Assembly: GCF_029960815.1 (NCBI RefSeq)
Contig: NZ_JASBRE010000021.1
Span: forward strand, 37,821-101,820
From: Pseudomonas sp. AL03
GTDB lineage: Bacteria; Pseudomonadota; Gammaproteobacteria; Pseudomonadales; Pseudomonadaceae
DNA length: 64,000 bases
Direction: 5' to 3'
Below the pieces are notes generated by a model, which saw nothing but the letters and a program-made list of their open reading frames with translations, was not told where the DNA came from and did not search any database. The translations under genes were made by a program, and so were the position numbers. Of the stretch, positions 45,728 to 53,910 are shown piece after piece (positions within the stretch are counted from its first letter, which is position 1; each line of letters opens with the position of its first letter).

Positions 45728-45748
45728 CACACCTCAGCAGCTGAAAAA

Positions 45749-45806
45749 GCCCGATCTGTACCTTTTCCACGGATCGGGCGGCACGTATGATTGCGCCTCG
45801 TCATAC
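45749..45806 (-). ncRNA. Two hairpins plus T-run upstream of msrB: attenuator or small RNA end
   Basis: On the minus strand a 6-bp hairpin (GTATGA/TCATAC, 45785-45806) is followed by an 8-bp stem GCCCGATC/GATCGGGC (45749-45779) and then TTTTT. This reads as an intrinsic terminator 20 nt before msrB, with no gene ending there. Either an attenuator in the msrB leader or the 3' end of a small RNA transcribed from 45810-45950 would explain it. Confidence 0.4.
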
Positions 45807-45950
45807 GCCAGTCTGGCAGCCAGACCGCGCGCATTCAAACGGATTTATGGGTGCTGCCTCTCAAGGCGTCAGGCCTGTGTGAATACGCAGGATTCCCAGC
45901 ACGGTTGTTCATACGCCGCCTGGATCGTTCATTTTCGGGAACACATTGCC

Positions 45951-47162
45951 ATGCAGGTCAGCAAATCGAACAAGCTCGCCAACGTCTGCTACGACATTCG
46001 CGGCCCAGTGCTCAAGCACGCCAAACGCCTGGAAGAGGAAGGCCATCGCATCCTCAAGCTGAACATCGGCAACCCGGCGCCCTTTGGTTTCGAAGCGCCG
46101 GATGAAATCCTCCAGGACGTGATCCGCAACCTGCCGACCGCTCAGGGCTACAGCGACTCCAAGGGTCTGTTCAGCGCCCGCAAGGCCGTCATGCAGTACT
46201 ACCAGCAAAAGCAGGTGGAAGGCGTCGGCATTGAAGACATCTATTTGGGCAACGGCGTTTCCGAGCTGATCGTGATGTCGATGCAGGCCCTGCTCAACAA
46301 CGGCGACGAAGTGCTGGTGCCGGCCCCGGATTACCCGCTGTGGACCGCCGCGGTGAGCCTGTCGGGCGGCAACCCGGTGCATTACCTGTGCGACGAGCAG
46401 GCCAACTGGTGGCCAGATCTGGCCGACATCAAGGCCAAGATCACCCCGAACACCAAAGCTCTGGTGATCATCAACCCGAACAACCCGACCGGCGCGGTGT
46501 ATTCGAAAGAAGTCCTGCTGGGCATGCTGGAACTGGCCCGTCAGCACAACCTCGTGGTTTTTTCCGACGAAATCTACGACAAGATTCTGTACGACGATGC
46601 CGTGCACATCTGCACGGCCTCCCTGGCGCCAGATCTGCTGTGCCTGACGTTTAACGGTCTGTCCAAGTCTTATCGCGTGGCGGGTTTCCGTTCCGGCTGG
46701 ATCGCCATTTCCGGCCCGAAACACCACGCCCAGAGCTACATCGAAGGCATCGACATGCTGGCGAACATGCGACTGTGTGCCAACGTGCCGAGCCAGCACG
46801 CTATCCAGACAGCCCTCGGCGGTTATCAGAGCATCAATGATCTGGTATTACCCCAAGGTCGGCTGCTGGAACAGCGCAACCGTACCTGGGAACTGCTCAA
46901 CGCCATTCCCGGCGTAAGCTGCGTCAAGCCCATGGGCGCGCTCTATGCGTTCCCACGGATCGACCCGAAAGTCTGCCCGATCCATAACGACGAGAAATTC
47001 GTGCTCGACCTGCTGCTGTCGGAGAAGCTGCTGGTGGTTCAAGGCACCGCCTTCAACTGGCCATGGCCGGACCACTTCCGTGTGGTGACCCTGCCGCGTG
47101 TGGACGACCTGGACATGGCCATCGGACGGATTGGCAACTTCCTCAAGTCCTATCGCCAGTAA
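45951..47162 (+). CDS. alaA: Glutamate-pyruvate (alanine) aminotransferase AlaA
   Basis: 403 residues from the ATG at 45951. Class I/II PLP aminotransferase: GPVLKHAKRLEEEGHRILKLNIGNPAPFGFEAPDEI, the INPNNPTGAVYSKE loop, FSDEIYDKILYD with the pyridoxal-contacting Asp, the Schiff-base Lys in FNGLSKSYRVAGFRSGW, and the C-terminal Arg in FRVVTLP. The AlaA branch converts pyruvate and glutamate to alanine and 2-oxoglutarate. It diverges from msrB. A perfect 12-bp hairpin follows its stop. Confidence 0.88.
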   Translation: MQVSKSNKLANVCYDIRGPVLKHAKRLEEEGHRILKLNIGNPAPFGFEAPDEILQDVIRNLPTAQGYSDSKGLFSARKAVMQYYQQKQVEGVGIEDIYLGNGVSELIVMSMQALLNNGDEVLVPAPDYPLWTAAVSLSGGNPVHYLCDEQANWWPDLADIKAKITPNTKALVIINPNNPTGAVYSKEVLLGMLELARQHNLVVFSDEIYDKILYDDAVHICTASLAPDLLCLTFNGLSKSYRVAGFRSGWIAISGPKHHAQSYIEGIDMLANMRLCANVPSQHAIQTALGGYQSINDLVLPQGRLLEQRNRTWELLNAIPGVSCVKPMGALYAFPRIDPKVCPIHNDEKFVLDLLLSEKLLVVQGTAFNWPWPDHFRVVTLPRVDDLDMAIGRIGNFLKSYRQ

Positions 47163-47170
47163 GCGGCCTG

Positions 47171-47204
47171 TCACCGTGCGACGCTTGCGCACGTCGCACG
47201 GTGA
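47171..47204 (+). terminator. Hairpin after alaA
   Basis: Perfect 12-bp stem TCACCGTGCGAC/GTCGCACGGTGA with a 10-nt loop, but only a weak T-rich tail (TTGATTC). Probably a terminator or 3' end stabiliser. Confidence 0.55.
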
Positions 47205-47404
47205 TTGATTCAGCAACATATCTTTGCGCCCTGCCGAACATCGCTTCTTCAATTGCTGGCTGATGACTCGTTGCGCGCTCGCGTCTAACAAAGACGGGGC
47301 CTGCGACGTGAAATGACTGACAAACACTTCCCCTATCGACGTCGGAAATGCCCTTCAAATAGCTAGGCTGTTGCCGTAGGACACAGTTTGAAATAGTCAC
47401 CCGG

Positions 47405-47433
47405 TTGAATAGCCCGGTTCAGCACCTTATATA
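47405..47433 (+). promoter_or_regulatory. Predicted htpX promoter
   Basis: TTGAAT at 47405-47410 and TATATA at 47428-47433 with a 17-nt spacer make a good sigma-70-type promoter 46 bp before the htpX start. The CCCC just after TATATA also hints at a heat-shock sigma element, but the match is poor. Confidence 0.55.
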
Positions 47434-47478
47434 CCCCGCAGTACGCTACATCTTTAGCATGAGGAGATTTCTACAACC

Positions 47479-48366
47479 ATGATGCGCATCCTGCTGTTTT
47501 TGGCCACTAACCTGGCGGTCGTGCTGATTGCCAGCATCACCCTGAGCCTTTTCGGCTTCAACGGGTTCATGGCGGCCAACGGGGTTGATCTCAACCTCAA
47601 TCAGCTGCTGATTTTCTGTGCGGTCTTTGGTTTCGCCGGTTCGCTGTTCTCGCTGTTCATCTCCAAGTGGATGGCGAAGATGAGCACCAGCACCCAAATC
47701 ATCAGCCAGCCGCGCACACGCCACGAGCAATGGCTGCTGCAAACCGTCGAGCAATTGTCCCGGGAAGCCGGGATCAAGATGCCCGAAGTCGGTATTTTCC
47801 CGGCCTATGAGGCGAACGCCTTCGCCACCGGCTGGAACAAGAACGACGCATTGGTCGCGGTCAGCCAGGGCCTGCTCGAGCGCTTCTCGCCGGATGAAGT
47901 GAAAGCCGTTCTGGCCCACGAAATTGGCCACGTAGCCAATGGCGACATGGTCACCCTGGCCCTGATCCAGGGCGTGGTGAATACCTTCGTGATGTTCTTT
48001 GCGCGGATCATCGGCAACTTTGTCGACAAGGTGATCTTCAAGAACGAAGAAGGCCAGGGCATTGCCTACTACGTGGCGACCATCTTCGCCGAACTGGTCC
48101 TGGGCATTCTGGCCAGCTCCATCGTCATGTGGTTCTCGCGCAAACGTGAGTTCCGTGCCGACGAAGCCGGTGCACGCCTGGCGGGCACCAACGCGATGAT
48201 TGGCGCCCTGCAGCGCCTGCGTGCGGAACAGGGTCTGCCGGTGCACATGCCGGACACCTTGAATGCTTTCGGCATTAACGGTGGCATCAAACAGGGGTTC
48301 GCCCGCATGTTCATGAGCCACCCGCCGCTGGAAGAGCGCATCGACGCATTGCGTCGTCGGGGCTGA
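47479..48366 (+). CDS. htpX: Membrane zinc protease HtpX
   Basis: 295 residues from the ATG at 47479, with GAGGAG upstream. Two N-terminal membrane helices (LLFLATNLAVVLIASITLSLF, LLIFCAVFGFAGSLFSLFI), then the M48 zinc motif VLAHEIGHVANGDMVTL and a later Glu ligand region KREFRADEAGARLAG, with two further hydrophobic segments. HtpX degrades misfolded inner-membrane proteins alongside FtsH. A bidirectional terminator separates it from tpm. Confidence 0.95.
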   Translation: MMRILLFLATNLAVVLIASITLSLFGFNGFMAANGVDLNLNQLLIFCAVFGFAGSLFSLFISKWMAKMSTSTQIISQPRTRHEQWLLQTVEQLSREAGIKMPEVGIFPAYEANAFATGWNKNDALVAVSQGLLERFSPDEVKAVLAHEIGHVANGDMVTLALIQGVVNTFVMFFARIIGNFVDKVIFKNEEGQGIAYYVATIFAELVLGILASSIVMWFSRKREFRADEAGARLAGTNAMIGALQRLRAEQGLPVHMPDTLNAFGINGGIKQGFARMFMSHPPLEERIDALRRRG

Positions 48367-48381
48367 TAGTTCTGCGGTGAC

Positions 48382-48416
48382 AAAAAAAGGGGCGATCATC
48401 TGATCACCCCTTTTTT
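48382..48416. terminator. Bidirectional terminator between htpX and tpm
   Basis: GGGG(C)GATCA and TGATC(A)CCCC pair around a TC loop, flanked by seven A on the left and six T on the right, so it can stop both convergent genes. Confidence 0.88.
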
Positions 48417-48432
48417 ATGCCTTGCTGTTCCA

Positions 48433-49086
48433 TCAACTCATCAGGCGATACACCCGCTCTTCAAGCCGCGTGACTCCGCTCTCGATAAACTTCCAGCTCT
48501 CGCCCAGAACGTCCTGATCCTCCAGAATCTTCAGCTCCCACGTCGCCCCGAACAACCGTTGCACTTCGTCATCCAACACTGCAAAGGGCGGTCCGTCCAT
48601 TTGCGGCTGGTCGTAGTCCAGAGTAATCAGCAGCCCCTGCGAATCCTTCGGCAAAATTCGCTTCAGATGCTCGGCGTATTGATCGCGCATTTTAGGCGGC
48701 AGGGCGATCAACGCAGCGCGGTCGTACAGCGCACTGCAATCGGCGACATCGCCGGCAGTCAACGCGAAGAAATCACCACACCAGATCTCGATCGAGCCCG
48801 CCCGATAGACAGTGAAGGGGCCTTGGTCGCTGACGTCCGGATCAAATTGATGCTCGTGGAAAAAGTCTTCCACCGCTTTTTCCGACAACTCGACGCCCAA
48901 CACTTCGTGACCGCATTTCGCCAGCCACAGCAGATCCAGACTTTTCCCACATAACGGCACCAGTACGCGCGCGCCCTCTTCCAGGCCCAGTTGCGGCCAG
49001 TACCGTTGCAGATATGGATTTACTTCCGGCAGGTGAAAGCCGATCTGATTCGACGTCCACCGCTTGTGCCAAAACTCCGGCTGCAT
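48433..49086 (-). CDS. tpm: Thiopurine S-methyltransferase
   Basis: 217 residues from the ATG at 49086. SAM-dependent methyltransferase of the TPMT family: MQPEFWHKRWTSNQIGFHLPEVNPYLQRYWPQL at the N-terminus, ARVLVPLCGKSLDLLWLAKCGHEVLGVELSEKAVEDFF (SAM-binding region), and DRAALIALPPKMRDQYAEHL. Bacterial TPMT methylates thiopurines and, in pseudomonads, selenium and tellurium compounds, giving tellurite resistance. Monocistronic. Confidence 0.93.
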   Translation of the reverse strand: MQPEFWHKRWTSNQIGFHLPEVNPYLQRYWPQLGLEEGARVLVPLCGKSLDLLWLAKCGHEVLGVELSEKAVEDFFHEHQFDPDVSDQGPFTVYRAGSIEIWCGDFFALTAGDVADCSALYDRAALIALPPKMRDQYAEHLKRILPKDSQGLLITLDYDQPQMDGPPFAVLDDEVQRLFGATWELKILEDQDVLGESWKFIESGVTRLEERVYRLMS

Positions 49087-49189
49087 AATTAATCCCGAAA
49101 ATTCGATCAATAGACTCTAAAACTTATATTAGATTTAGATCAATGATCTGACTGAAGATGATGCCATCTTACGCCTCAGGAGCTCATTC

Positions 49190-49957
49190 ATGTTCCCCAG
49201 CCTGCACATATCCCATGGCTCGCCCATGTTGGCACTGGAACCGGGCGCCAGCGGGCCCGCCCTCGCTCGCTTGGCCGCAGAATTGCCGAAACCCAGGGCC
49301 ATCATCGTTGTTTCCGCGCATTGGGAAAGTAGTGAATTGCTCGTCAGCGGCAATCCCCAACCCGAAACCTGGCATGACTTCGGCGGATTTCCACAGGCGT
49401 TGTTCGACGTGCAATACCCGGCGCCCGGTGATCCACAATTGGCCGCAGAAGTTGTCGAACTGCTGAAGAGCGATGGCCTGCCCGCACGCATCGATGCCAA
49501 ACGGCCGTTCGACCATGGTGTCTGGGTGCCTTTGTCGTTGATGTATCCACAAGCTGATATCCCCGTGGTGCAAGTCTCGCTCCCCACCCGTGGCGGCCCG
49601 ACCCTGCAAACCCGCGTCGGCCATGCGCTGGCCAGTCTGCGCGAACATGGCGTGCTGTTGATCGGTTCCGGCAGCATCACCCACAACCTGCGCGAACTGG
49701 ACTGGCACGCAGGCCCGGAAAGCGTCGAACCCTGGGCCCAGGCATTTCGCGACTGGATGATCGAAAAACTCGCTGCCAACGACGAAACCGCGTTGCACGA
49801 CTACCGTCAGCAAGCACCGAATGCCGCGCGCAACCATCCGAGTGATGAACATCTGCTGCCTTTGTATTTTGCCCGTGGCGCCGGAGGAAACTTCAGCGTG
49901 ACTCACAAGGGATTCACCATGGGCGCCCTGGGCATGGACATTTACCGCTTCGGATAA
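49190..49957 (+). CDS. LigB-type extradiol dioxygenase (YgiD/4,5-DOPA dioxygenase family)
   Basis: 255 residues from the ATG at 49190 with AGGAG upstream. Class III extradiol family: SLHISHGSPMLALE (metal His), AIIVVSAHWESSELLVS (second His), FDHGVWVPLSLMYPQADIPVVQVSLP and GVLLIGSGSITHNLREL. Relatives include plant DOPA dioxygenase and E. coli YgiD, which cleave catechol rings such as L-DOPA in vitro. The true substrate is unknown. It stands alone on the plus strand, convergent with the GntR regulator. Confidence 0.87.
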   Translation: MFPSLHISHGSPMLALEPGASGPALARLAAELPKPRAIIVVSAHWESSELLVSGNPQPETWHDFGGFPQALFDVQYPAPGDPQLAAEVVELLKSDGLPARIDAKRPFDHGVWVPLSLMYPQADIPVVQVSLPTRGGPTLQTRVGHALASLREHGVLLIGSGSITHNLRELDWHAGPESVEPWAQAFRDWMIEKLAANDETALHDYRQQAPNAARNHPSDEHLLPLYFARGAGGNFSVTHKGFTMGALGMDIYRFG

Positions 49958-49985
49958 AGAAAGGAGCGTCCTGCGGCGGCCAGGT

Positions 49986-50699
49986 TCAGACCACATCAAC
50001 CCCGACATGAATTGCATCATGCCGCCAAAACTCCAGATCACAATCGATCAGCCGTTCATGCTGATCGTAGTTGACCCGCGCAATCCGTAATCCCGGGCTC
50101 CCCACTGTCACCCGCAAGGCCGCCGCCGCATCCACCGACAACGCCGTCGGCACAATCTCGAAGCGCACCCGCCCGTAGTGCAAATCGTAATGCCGCGCGT
50201 ACAGCTCGGTAATCGACTGATTCAAATCAAACTCCAGAATCCCCGGGAAAAACTGCGGATTCAAATAGTGCTCCACGTACAACACCAGCCGCTCATCAAT
50301 CCGCCGCGCCCGGCAAATCTGAATCACGCTCGACAACGCCGGCAACTGCAACCAGGCACAGACCGCAGCCGACGCCGGTTGCAACCGCGCTGAAATCACC
50401 TCGGTGGACGGCACACGCCCCTGTGCACTGACCATCGCGTGAAAATGACTGCGCTGCATCAGGTTATACGCCAGGCGCGGTGGCGACACGAACCAGCCAC
50501 GGCGCTCCTCCCGATAAATCTGCCCCTGGGCTTCCAACTGCAACAACGCTTCACGCACGGTGATTCGCGTGGTACCGAACAACTCACTGAGTTTACGCTC
50601 GGCCGGCAGTTTGCTACCGGGCGCCAACAGGCCATGGTCAAGCTGTTCCTGCAGAACCTGCCCGATCGCTGTCACCGCTTTGGTTGTCTCGATGCGCAT
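49986..50699 (-). CDS. GntR-family (HutC/UTRA) transcriptional regulator
   Basis: 237 residues from the ATG at 50699. The N-terminal GntR winged helix (LAPGSKLPAERKLSELFGTTRITVREALLQLEAQGQIYREERRGWFVSP) is followed by a UTRA ligand-binding domain (VPSTEVISARLQPA, ICRARRIDERLVLYVEHYLNP, LIDCDLEFWRHDAIHV). HutC-type regulators sense small metabolites; several control phosphonate uptake. It diverges from the ABC operon, with repeated GGTCTA sites between, so it should control that operon and itself. Confidence 0.87.
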   Translation of the reverse strand: MRIETTKAVTAIGQVLQEQLDHGLLAPGSKLPAERKLSELFGTTRITVREALLQLEAQGQIYREERRGWFVSPPRLAYNLMQRSHFHAMVSAQGRVPSTEVISARLQPASAAVCAWLQLPALSSVIQICRARRIDERLVLYVEHYLNPQFFPGILEFDLNQSITELYARHYDLHYGRVRFEIVPTALSVDAAAALRVTVGSPGLRIARVNYDQHERLIDCDLEFWRHDAIHVGVDVV

Positions 50700-50713
50700 C
50701 AACGTTACCTATC

Positions 50714-51002
50714 TGGACTAGACCAGCACTGTTTCGGGGCGGAACCGCGATTCAATCGGCTCCCATCAACTCTCTGCAAGCCTAGGCACTGCTTATGACT
50801 GACAGATGACAAAGGCGCCGAACGGTTGATCCAGACACCTGCAATTTCATGGCCAAGTCCTTTCATATCAGCTCTTTAGCCATGGTCTACGCTTACCCCG
50901 GAGCCTGAGCATTCCAGTACAGAACATAGAGGTAGACCGGTCGTCGACATCAAAATGTCATCCAACCGGCCTAAATTGGCTCAGGTATTGCTGACCTAGA
51001 CC
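50714..51002. promoter_or_regulatory. Repeated GGTCTA operator-like sites between gntR and the ABC operon
   Basis: The best site is the dyad CTGGACTAGACCAG at 50714-50727, next to the gntR start. A related copy, CTGACCTAGACCAA, lies at 50991-51004, 45 bp before the binding-protein gene. Shorter GGTCTA copies occur at 50884-50889 (plus) and 50933-50938 (minus). Spread across the shared region, they fit binding sites for the divergent GntR regulator. Confidence 0.55.
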
Positions 51003-51048
51003 AACACAACCGCAATCGCAGCGTTGAAAACGCCCAAAGGAGCTTCGG

Positions 51049-52116
51049 ATGAAAAAGCTTTTCCTGGCATCACTGTTAGGCTCGACCATTGCCATGTGCA
51101 CCGCCGCCATGGCCGCTGATACCGACTTGAAAACTCTGGAAGCCGCTGCGAAAGCGGAAGGTGAGGTCAACAGTGTCGGCATGCCCGATAACTGGGCCAA
51201 CTGGAAAGGCACCTGGGATGACCTGGCCAAGAACTACGGCTTGAAGCACATCGACACCGACATGAGCTCGGCCCAGGAAATCGCCAAGTTCAAAGCTGAA
51301 AAAGACAACGCCACGGCTGACATCGGTGACGTCGGCGCAGCCTTCGGCCCGATCGCGGTCAAGCAAGATGTGGTGCAACCTTACAAACCCTCTACTTGGG
51401 ATCAGATTCCAGATTGGGCCAAGGACAAGGACGGCAATTGGGCGCTGGCCTATACCGGCACCATCGCGTTTATCGTCAACAAGAAGCTGCTGCACGGTTC
51501 CGAAGCCCCGACCAAGTGGGCTGATCTGAAAACCGGTAAATACAAGGTTTCCATCGGTGACGTGAGTACCGCCGCCCAGGCCGCCAACGGCGTACTGGCC
51601 GCAGCACTGGCCAACGGTGGCGACGAAAAGAACCTGCAACCAGCGCTGTTGCTGTTCGCAGATATCGCCAAACAAGGACGCCTGTCCATGGCCAACCCGA
51701 CCATCGCCACGATGGAAAAGGGTGAAATCGAAGTCGGCGTGGTCTGGGACTTCAACGGCCTGAGCTACAAGGCCAAGATGGCGAATCCGGATGATTACGT
51801 GGTGCTGATTCCATCCGATGGCTCGGTGATTTCCGGTTACACCACCATCATCAACAAATACGCGAAAAACCCGAACGCCGCCAAGCTGACCCGCGAATAC
51901 ATCTTCAGCGATGCCGGTCAGATCAACCTGGCGCGCGGCAACGCCCGTCCGATCCGCGCCGACCACGTCAAATTGCCGGATGACGTCAAGGCCCAACTGC
52001 TGCCTAACGAGCAGTACAAAAAGGTCACGCCGATCAAAGACGCAGATGCGTGGGAAAAGACCTCCAAGGCGCTGCCTCAGAAGTGGAACGAAGAAGTCAT
52101 CGTCGAGATGAAGTGA
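51049..52116 (+). CDS. ABC transporter periplasmic binding protein (iron/phosphonate/polyamine type)
   Basis: 355 residues with a signal peptide (KKLFLASLLGSTIAMCTAAMAA) and AAAGGAG upstream. The mature protein is an SBP of the type used by Fe3+, polyamine and 2-aminoethylphosphonate importers: FKAEKDNATADIGDVGAAFGPIAV, WALAYTGTIAFIVNKKLL, APTKWADLKTGKYKVSIGDVS, then YTTIINKYAKNPNAAKLTREYIFSDAGQ. First gene of the operon; a REPIN separates it from the hydrolase. Neighbouring phosphatases suggest an organophosphorus ligand (inference). Confidence 0.82.
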   Translation: MKKLFLASLLGSTIAMCTAAMAADTDLKTLEAAAKAEGEVNSVGMPDNWANWKGTWDDLAKNYGLKHIDTDMSSAQEIAKFKAEKDNATADIGDVGAAFGPIAVKQDVVQPYKPSTWDQIPDWAKDKDGNWALAYTGTIAFIVNKKLLHGSEAPTKWADLKTGKYKVSIGDVSTAAQAANGVLAAALANGGDEKNLQPALLLFADIAKQGRLSMANPTIATMEKGEIEVGVVWDFNGLSYKAKMANPDDYVVLIPSDGSVISGYTTIINKYAKNPNAAKLTREYIFSDAGQINLARGNARPIRADHVKLPDDVKAQLLPNEQYKKVTPIKDADAWEKTSKALPQKWNEEVIVEMK

Positions 52117-52126
52117 TGCCGTGCTT

Positions 52127-52222
52127 CTTGTAGGAGCGAGGCTTGCCCGCGAAGAGGGACTGACATTCAACATTGATGTTGGCTGAAAGTCCGCTTTCGC
52201 GAGCAAGCTTCGCTCCTACAAG
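52127..52222. repeat. REPIN (two inverted REP elements)
   Basis: CTTGTAGGAGCGAGGCTTGC at the left is mirrored by GCAAGCTTCGCTCCTACAAG at the right, about 55 nt apart. This is the standard paired REP hairpin of fluorescent pseudomonads. It lies within the ABC operon after the binding-protein gene and may set a step in transcript abundance, keeping more mRNA for the binding protein. Confidence 0.88.
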
Positions 52223-52261
52223 TTTCGCTGAAATCTAATGTTTTACGGAGTCATCGCCCCT

Positions 52262-53068
52262 ATGAAGCACAACGTCATCCTTGTCGTGCTCGACGGCCTC
52301 AATTACGAAGTCGCGCGTCACGCCATGGGGCACCTGCAGGCTTATGTTGGCGCAGGACGCGCGTCGCTCTACAAACTGGAGTGCGAACTGCCGGCCCTGT
52401 CCCGACCGCTTTACGAATGCATCCTCACCGGCGTCCCGCCCATCGAGAGCGGCATCGTCCACAATAACGTCTCGCGCCTGTCCAACCAGCGCAGCATCTA
52501 TCACTACGCCCGTGATGCCGGCCTTACAACCGCCGCCGCGGCCTATCACTGGGTCAGCGAGCTGTATAACAATTCGCCCTTCGTTGCCGCACGGGATCGT
52601 CACACCGACAACCCCGACCTGCCGATCCAGCACGGCCATTTCTACTGGAACGATCACTACCCGGACTCGCACCTGTTCGCCGACGCCGAGAATCTGCGCC
52701 TGCGTCATGCGCCGAATTTTTTACTGGTCCACCCCATGAACATCGACGACGCCGGGCACAAGCACGGTCTCGACACCCCGCAATACCGCAACAGCGCCCG
52801 CTCGGCGGACATTATTCTGGCCGACTACCTGCAAACCTGGCTCGACGCCGGCTATCAGGTGCTGGTGACGGCCGACCACGGGATGAACAACGACCGTTCC
52901 CACAATGGCCTGCTGGCCGAAGAGCGCGAAGTACCGCTATTCGTTCTGGGAGATGCCTTCAGTTTCAACGCCGACGCCGCACCGAAACAGACTGAAATAT
53001 GCGGCACCGTCTGCGAATTGCTGGGTGTGACCCACGACAAACCTGTCTGCCGGGAATTGCTCAAGTGA
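52262..53068 (+). CDS. Alkaline-phosphatase-superfamily phosphodiesterase/phosphonate hydrolase
   Basis: 268 residues from the ATG at 52262. NPP-type metal hydrolase: VILVVLDGLNYE (metal Asp11), nucleophile region LPALSRPLYECILTGVPP with Ser47 in the position of the usual Thr, NIDDAGHKHG (Asp and His ligands) and LVTADHGMNND (Asp-His pair). Relatives cleave phosphodiesters, phosphomonoesters or phosphonoacetate. No signal peptide, so it acts in the cytoplasm on an imported compound. It overlaps the first permease by 4 nt (GTGA), which ties it to the transporter. Confidence 0.85.
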   Translation: MKHNVILVVLDGLNYEVARHAMGHLQAYVGAGRASLYKLECELPALSRPLYECILTGVPPIESGIVHNNVSRLSNQRSIYHYARDAGLTTAAAAYHWVSELYNNSPFVAARDRHTDNPDLPIQHGHFYWNDHYPDSHLFADAENLRLRHAPNFLLVHPMNIDDAGHKHGLDTPQYRNSARSADIILADYLQTWLDAGYQVLVTADHGMNNDRSHNGLLAEEREVPLFVLGDAFSFNADAAPKQTEICGTVCELLGVTHDKPVCRELLK

Positions 53069-53910
53069 ACGCCATGACGCGCGGCAAATGGCTGGCAGCC
53101 TTGTGCCTGGTGCCTTTCGCACTGTTCTTTATCGTGTTCGAGATCGCCCCCCTCGTCTGGGTGATGATCAACAGCCTGCAATCGGAAGAGTTCGGCTGGG
53201 GCCTGGCGAACTTCACCAAGATCTTCAACTCGAAGTTCTATTTGCAAGCGATCCAGTACAGCCTCGAGATCAGTTTCTGGTCCAGCGTGTTCGGCATCAT
53301 CATCGCCGTACTCGGCGCCTACTCCTTACGCCGGGTCGACTCGAAACTGCGCAACTTCGTCAACGCCTTCGCCAACATGACCAGCAACTTCGCCGGCGTG
53401 CCCCTGGCTTTCGCGTTCATCATCCTGCTGGGCTTCAACGGCAGCTTCACCATTTTGCTCAAGCAGGCCGGGATCATTCAGGACTTCAACCTGTACTCGA
53501 AAACCGGGCTGATCATTCTTTACACCTACTTCCAGATTCCATTGGGCGTGCTGCTGCTCTACCCGGCTTTCGATGCCTTGCGCGAAGACTGGCGTGAGTC
53601 CGCCCAATTGCTCGGCGCCAACGGCTGGCAGTTCTGGCGCCACATCGGTTTGCCGGTGCTGACGCCTGCGCTGCTCGGTACCTTCGTGATCTTGCTGGCC
53701 AACGCCCTCGGCGCCTACGCTACGGTGTACGCCTTGACTACCGGCAACTTCAACGTGCTGCCAATCCGTATCGCGGCGATGGTCTCCGGCGACATTTCCC
53801 TGGACCCGAACCTGGCCAGTGCCTTGGCCGTGGTGCTGGTGGCGTTGATGACCCTGGTGACCATCGTGCATCAGCTGCTGTTGAAGAGGAGCTACCATGT
53901 CTCGCGCTGA
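53065..53910 (+). CDS. ABC transporter permease 1
   Basis: 281 residues from a GTG overlapping the hydrolase stop; an ATG at 53074 is also possible. Six membrane helices, starting WLAALCLVPFALFFIVFEIAPLVWVMINSL, with the cytoplasmic EAA loop in DALREDWRESAQLLGANGWQFWRHIGLPVLTPALLG. It is the PotB/PhnU-like inner-membrane half of the importer. It overlaps the second permease by 14 nt. Confidence 0.88.
   Translation: MNAMTRGKWLAALCLVPFALFFIVFEIAPLVWVMINSLQSEEFGWGLANFTKIFNSKFYLQAIQYSLEISFWSSVFGIIIAVLGAYSLRRVDSKLRNFVNAFANMTSNFAGVPLAFAFIILLGFNGSFTILLKQAGIIQDFNLYSKTGLIILYTYFQIPLGVLLLYPAFDALREDWRESAQLLGANGWQFWRHIGLPVLTPALLGTFVILLANALGAYATVYALTTGNFNVLPIRIAAMVSGDISLDPNLASALAVVLVALMTLVTIVHQLLLKRSYHVSR

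Noticed and set aside
52127..52222. Promoter or riboswitch between the binding protein and the hydrolase
   Set aside because: The inverted structure is a standard REPIN of the species group, not a ligand-binding leader.
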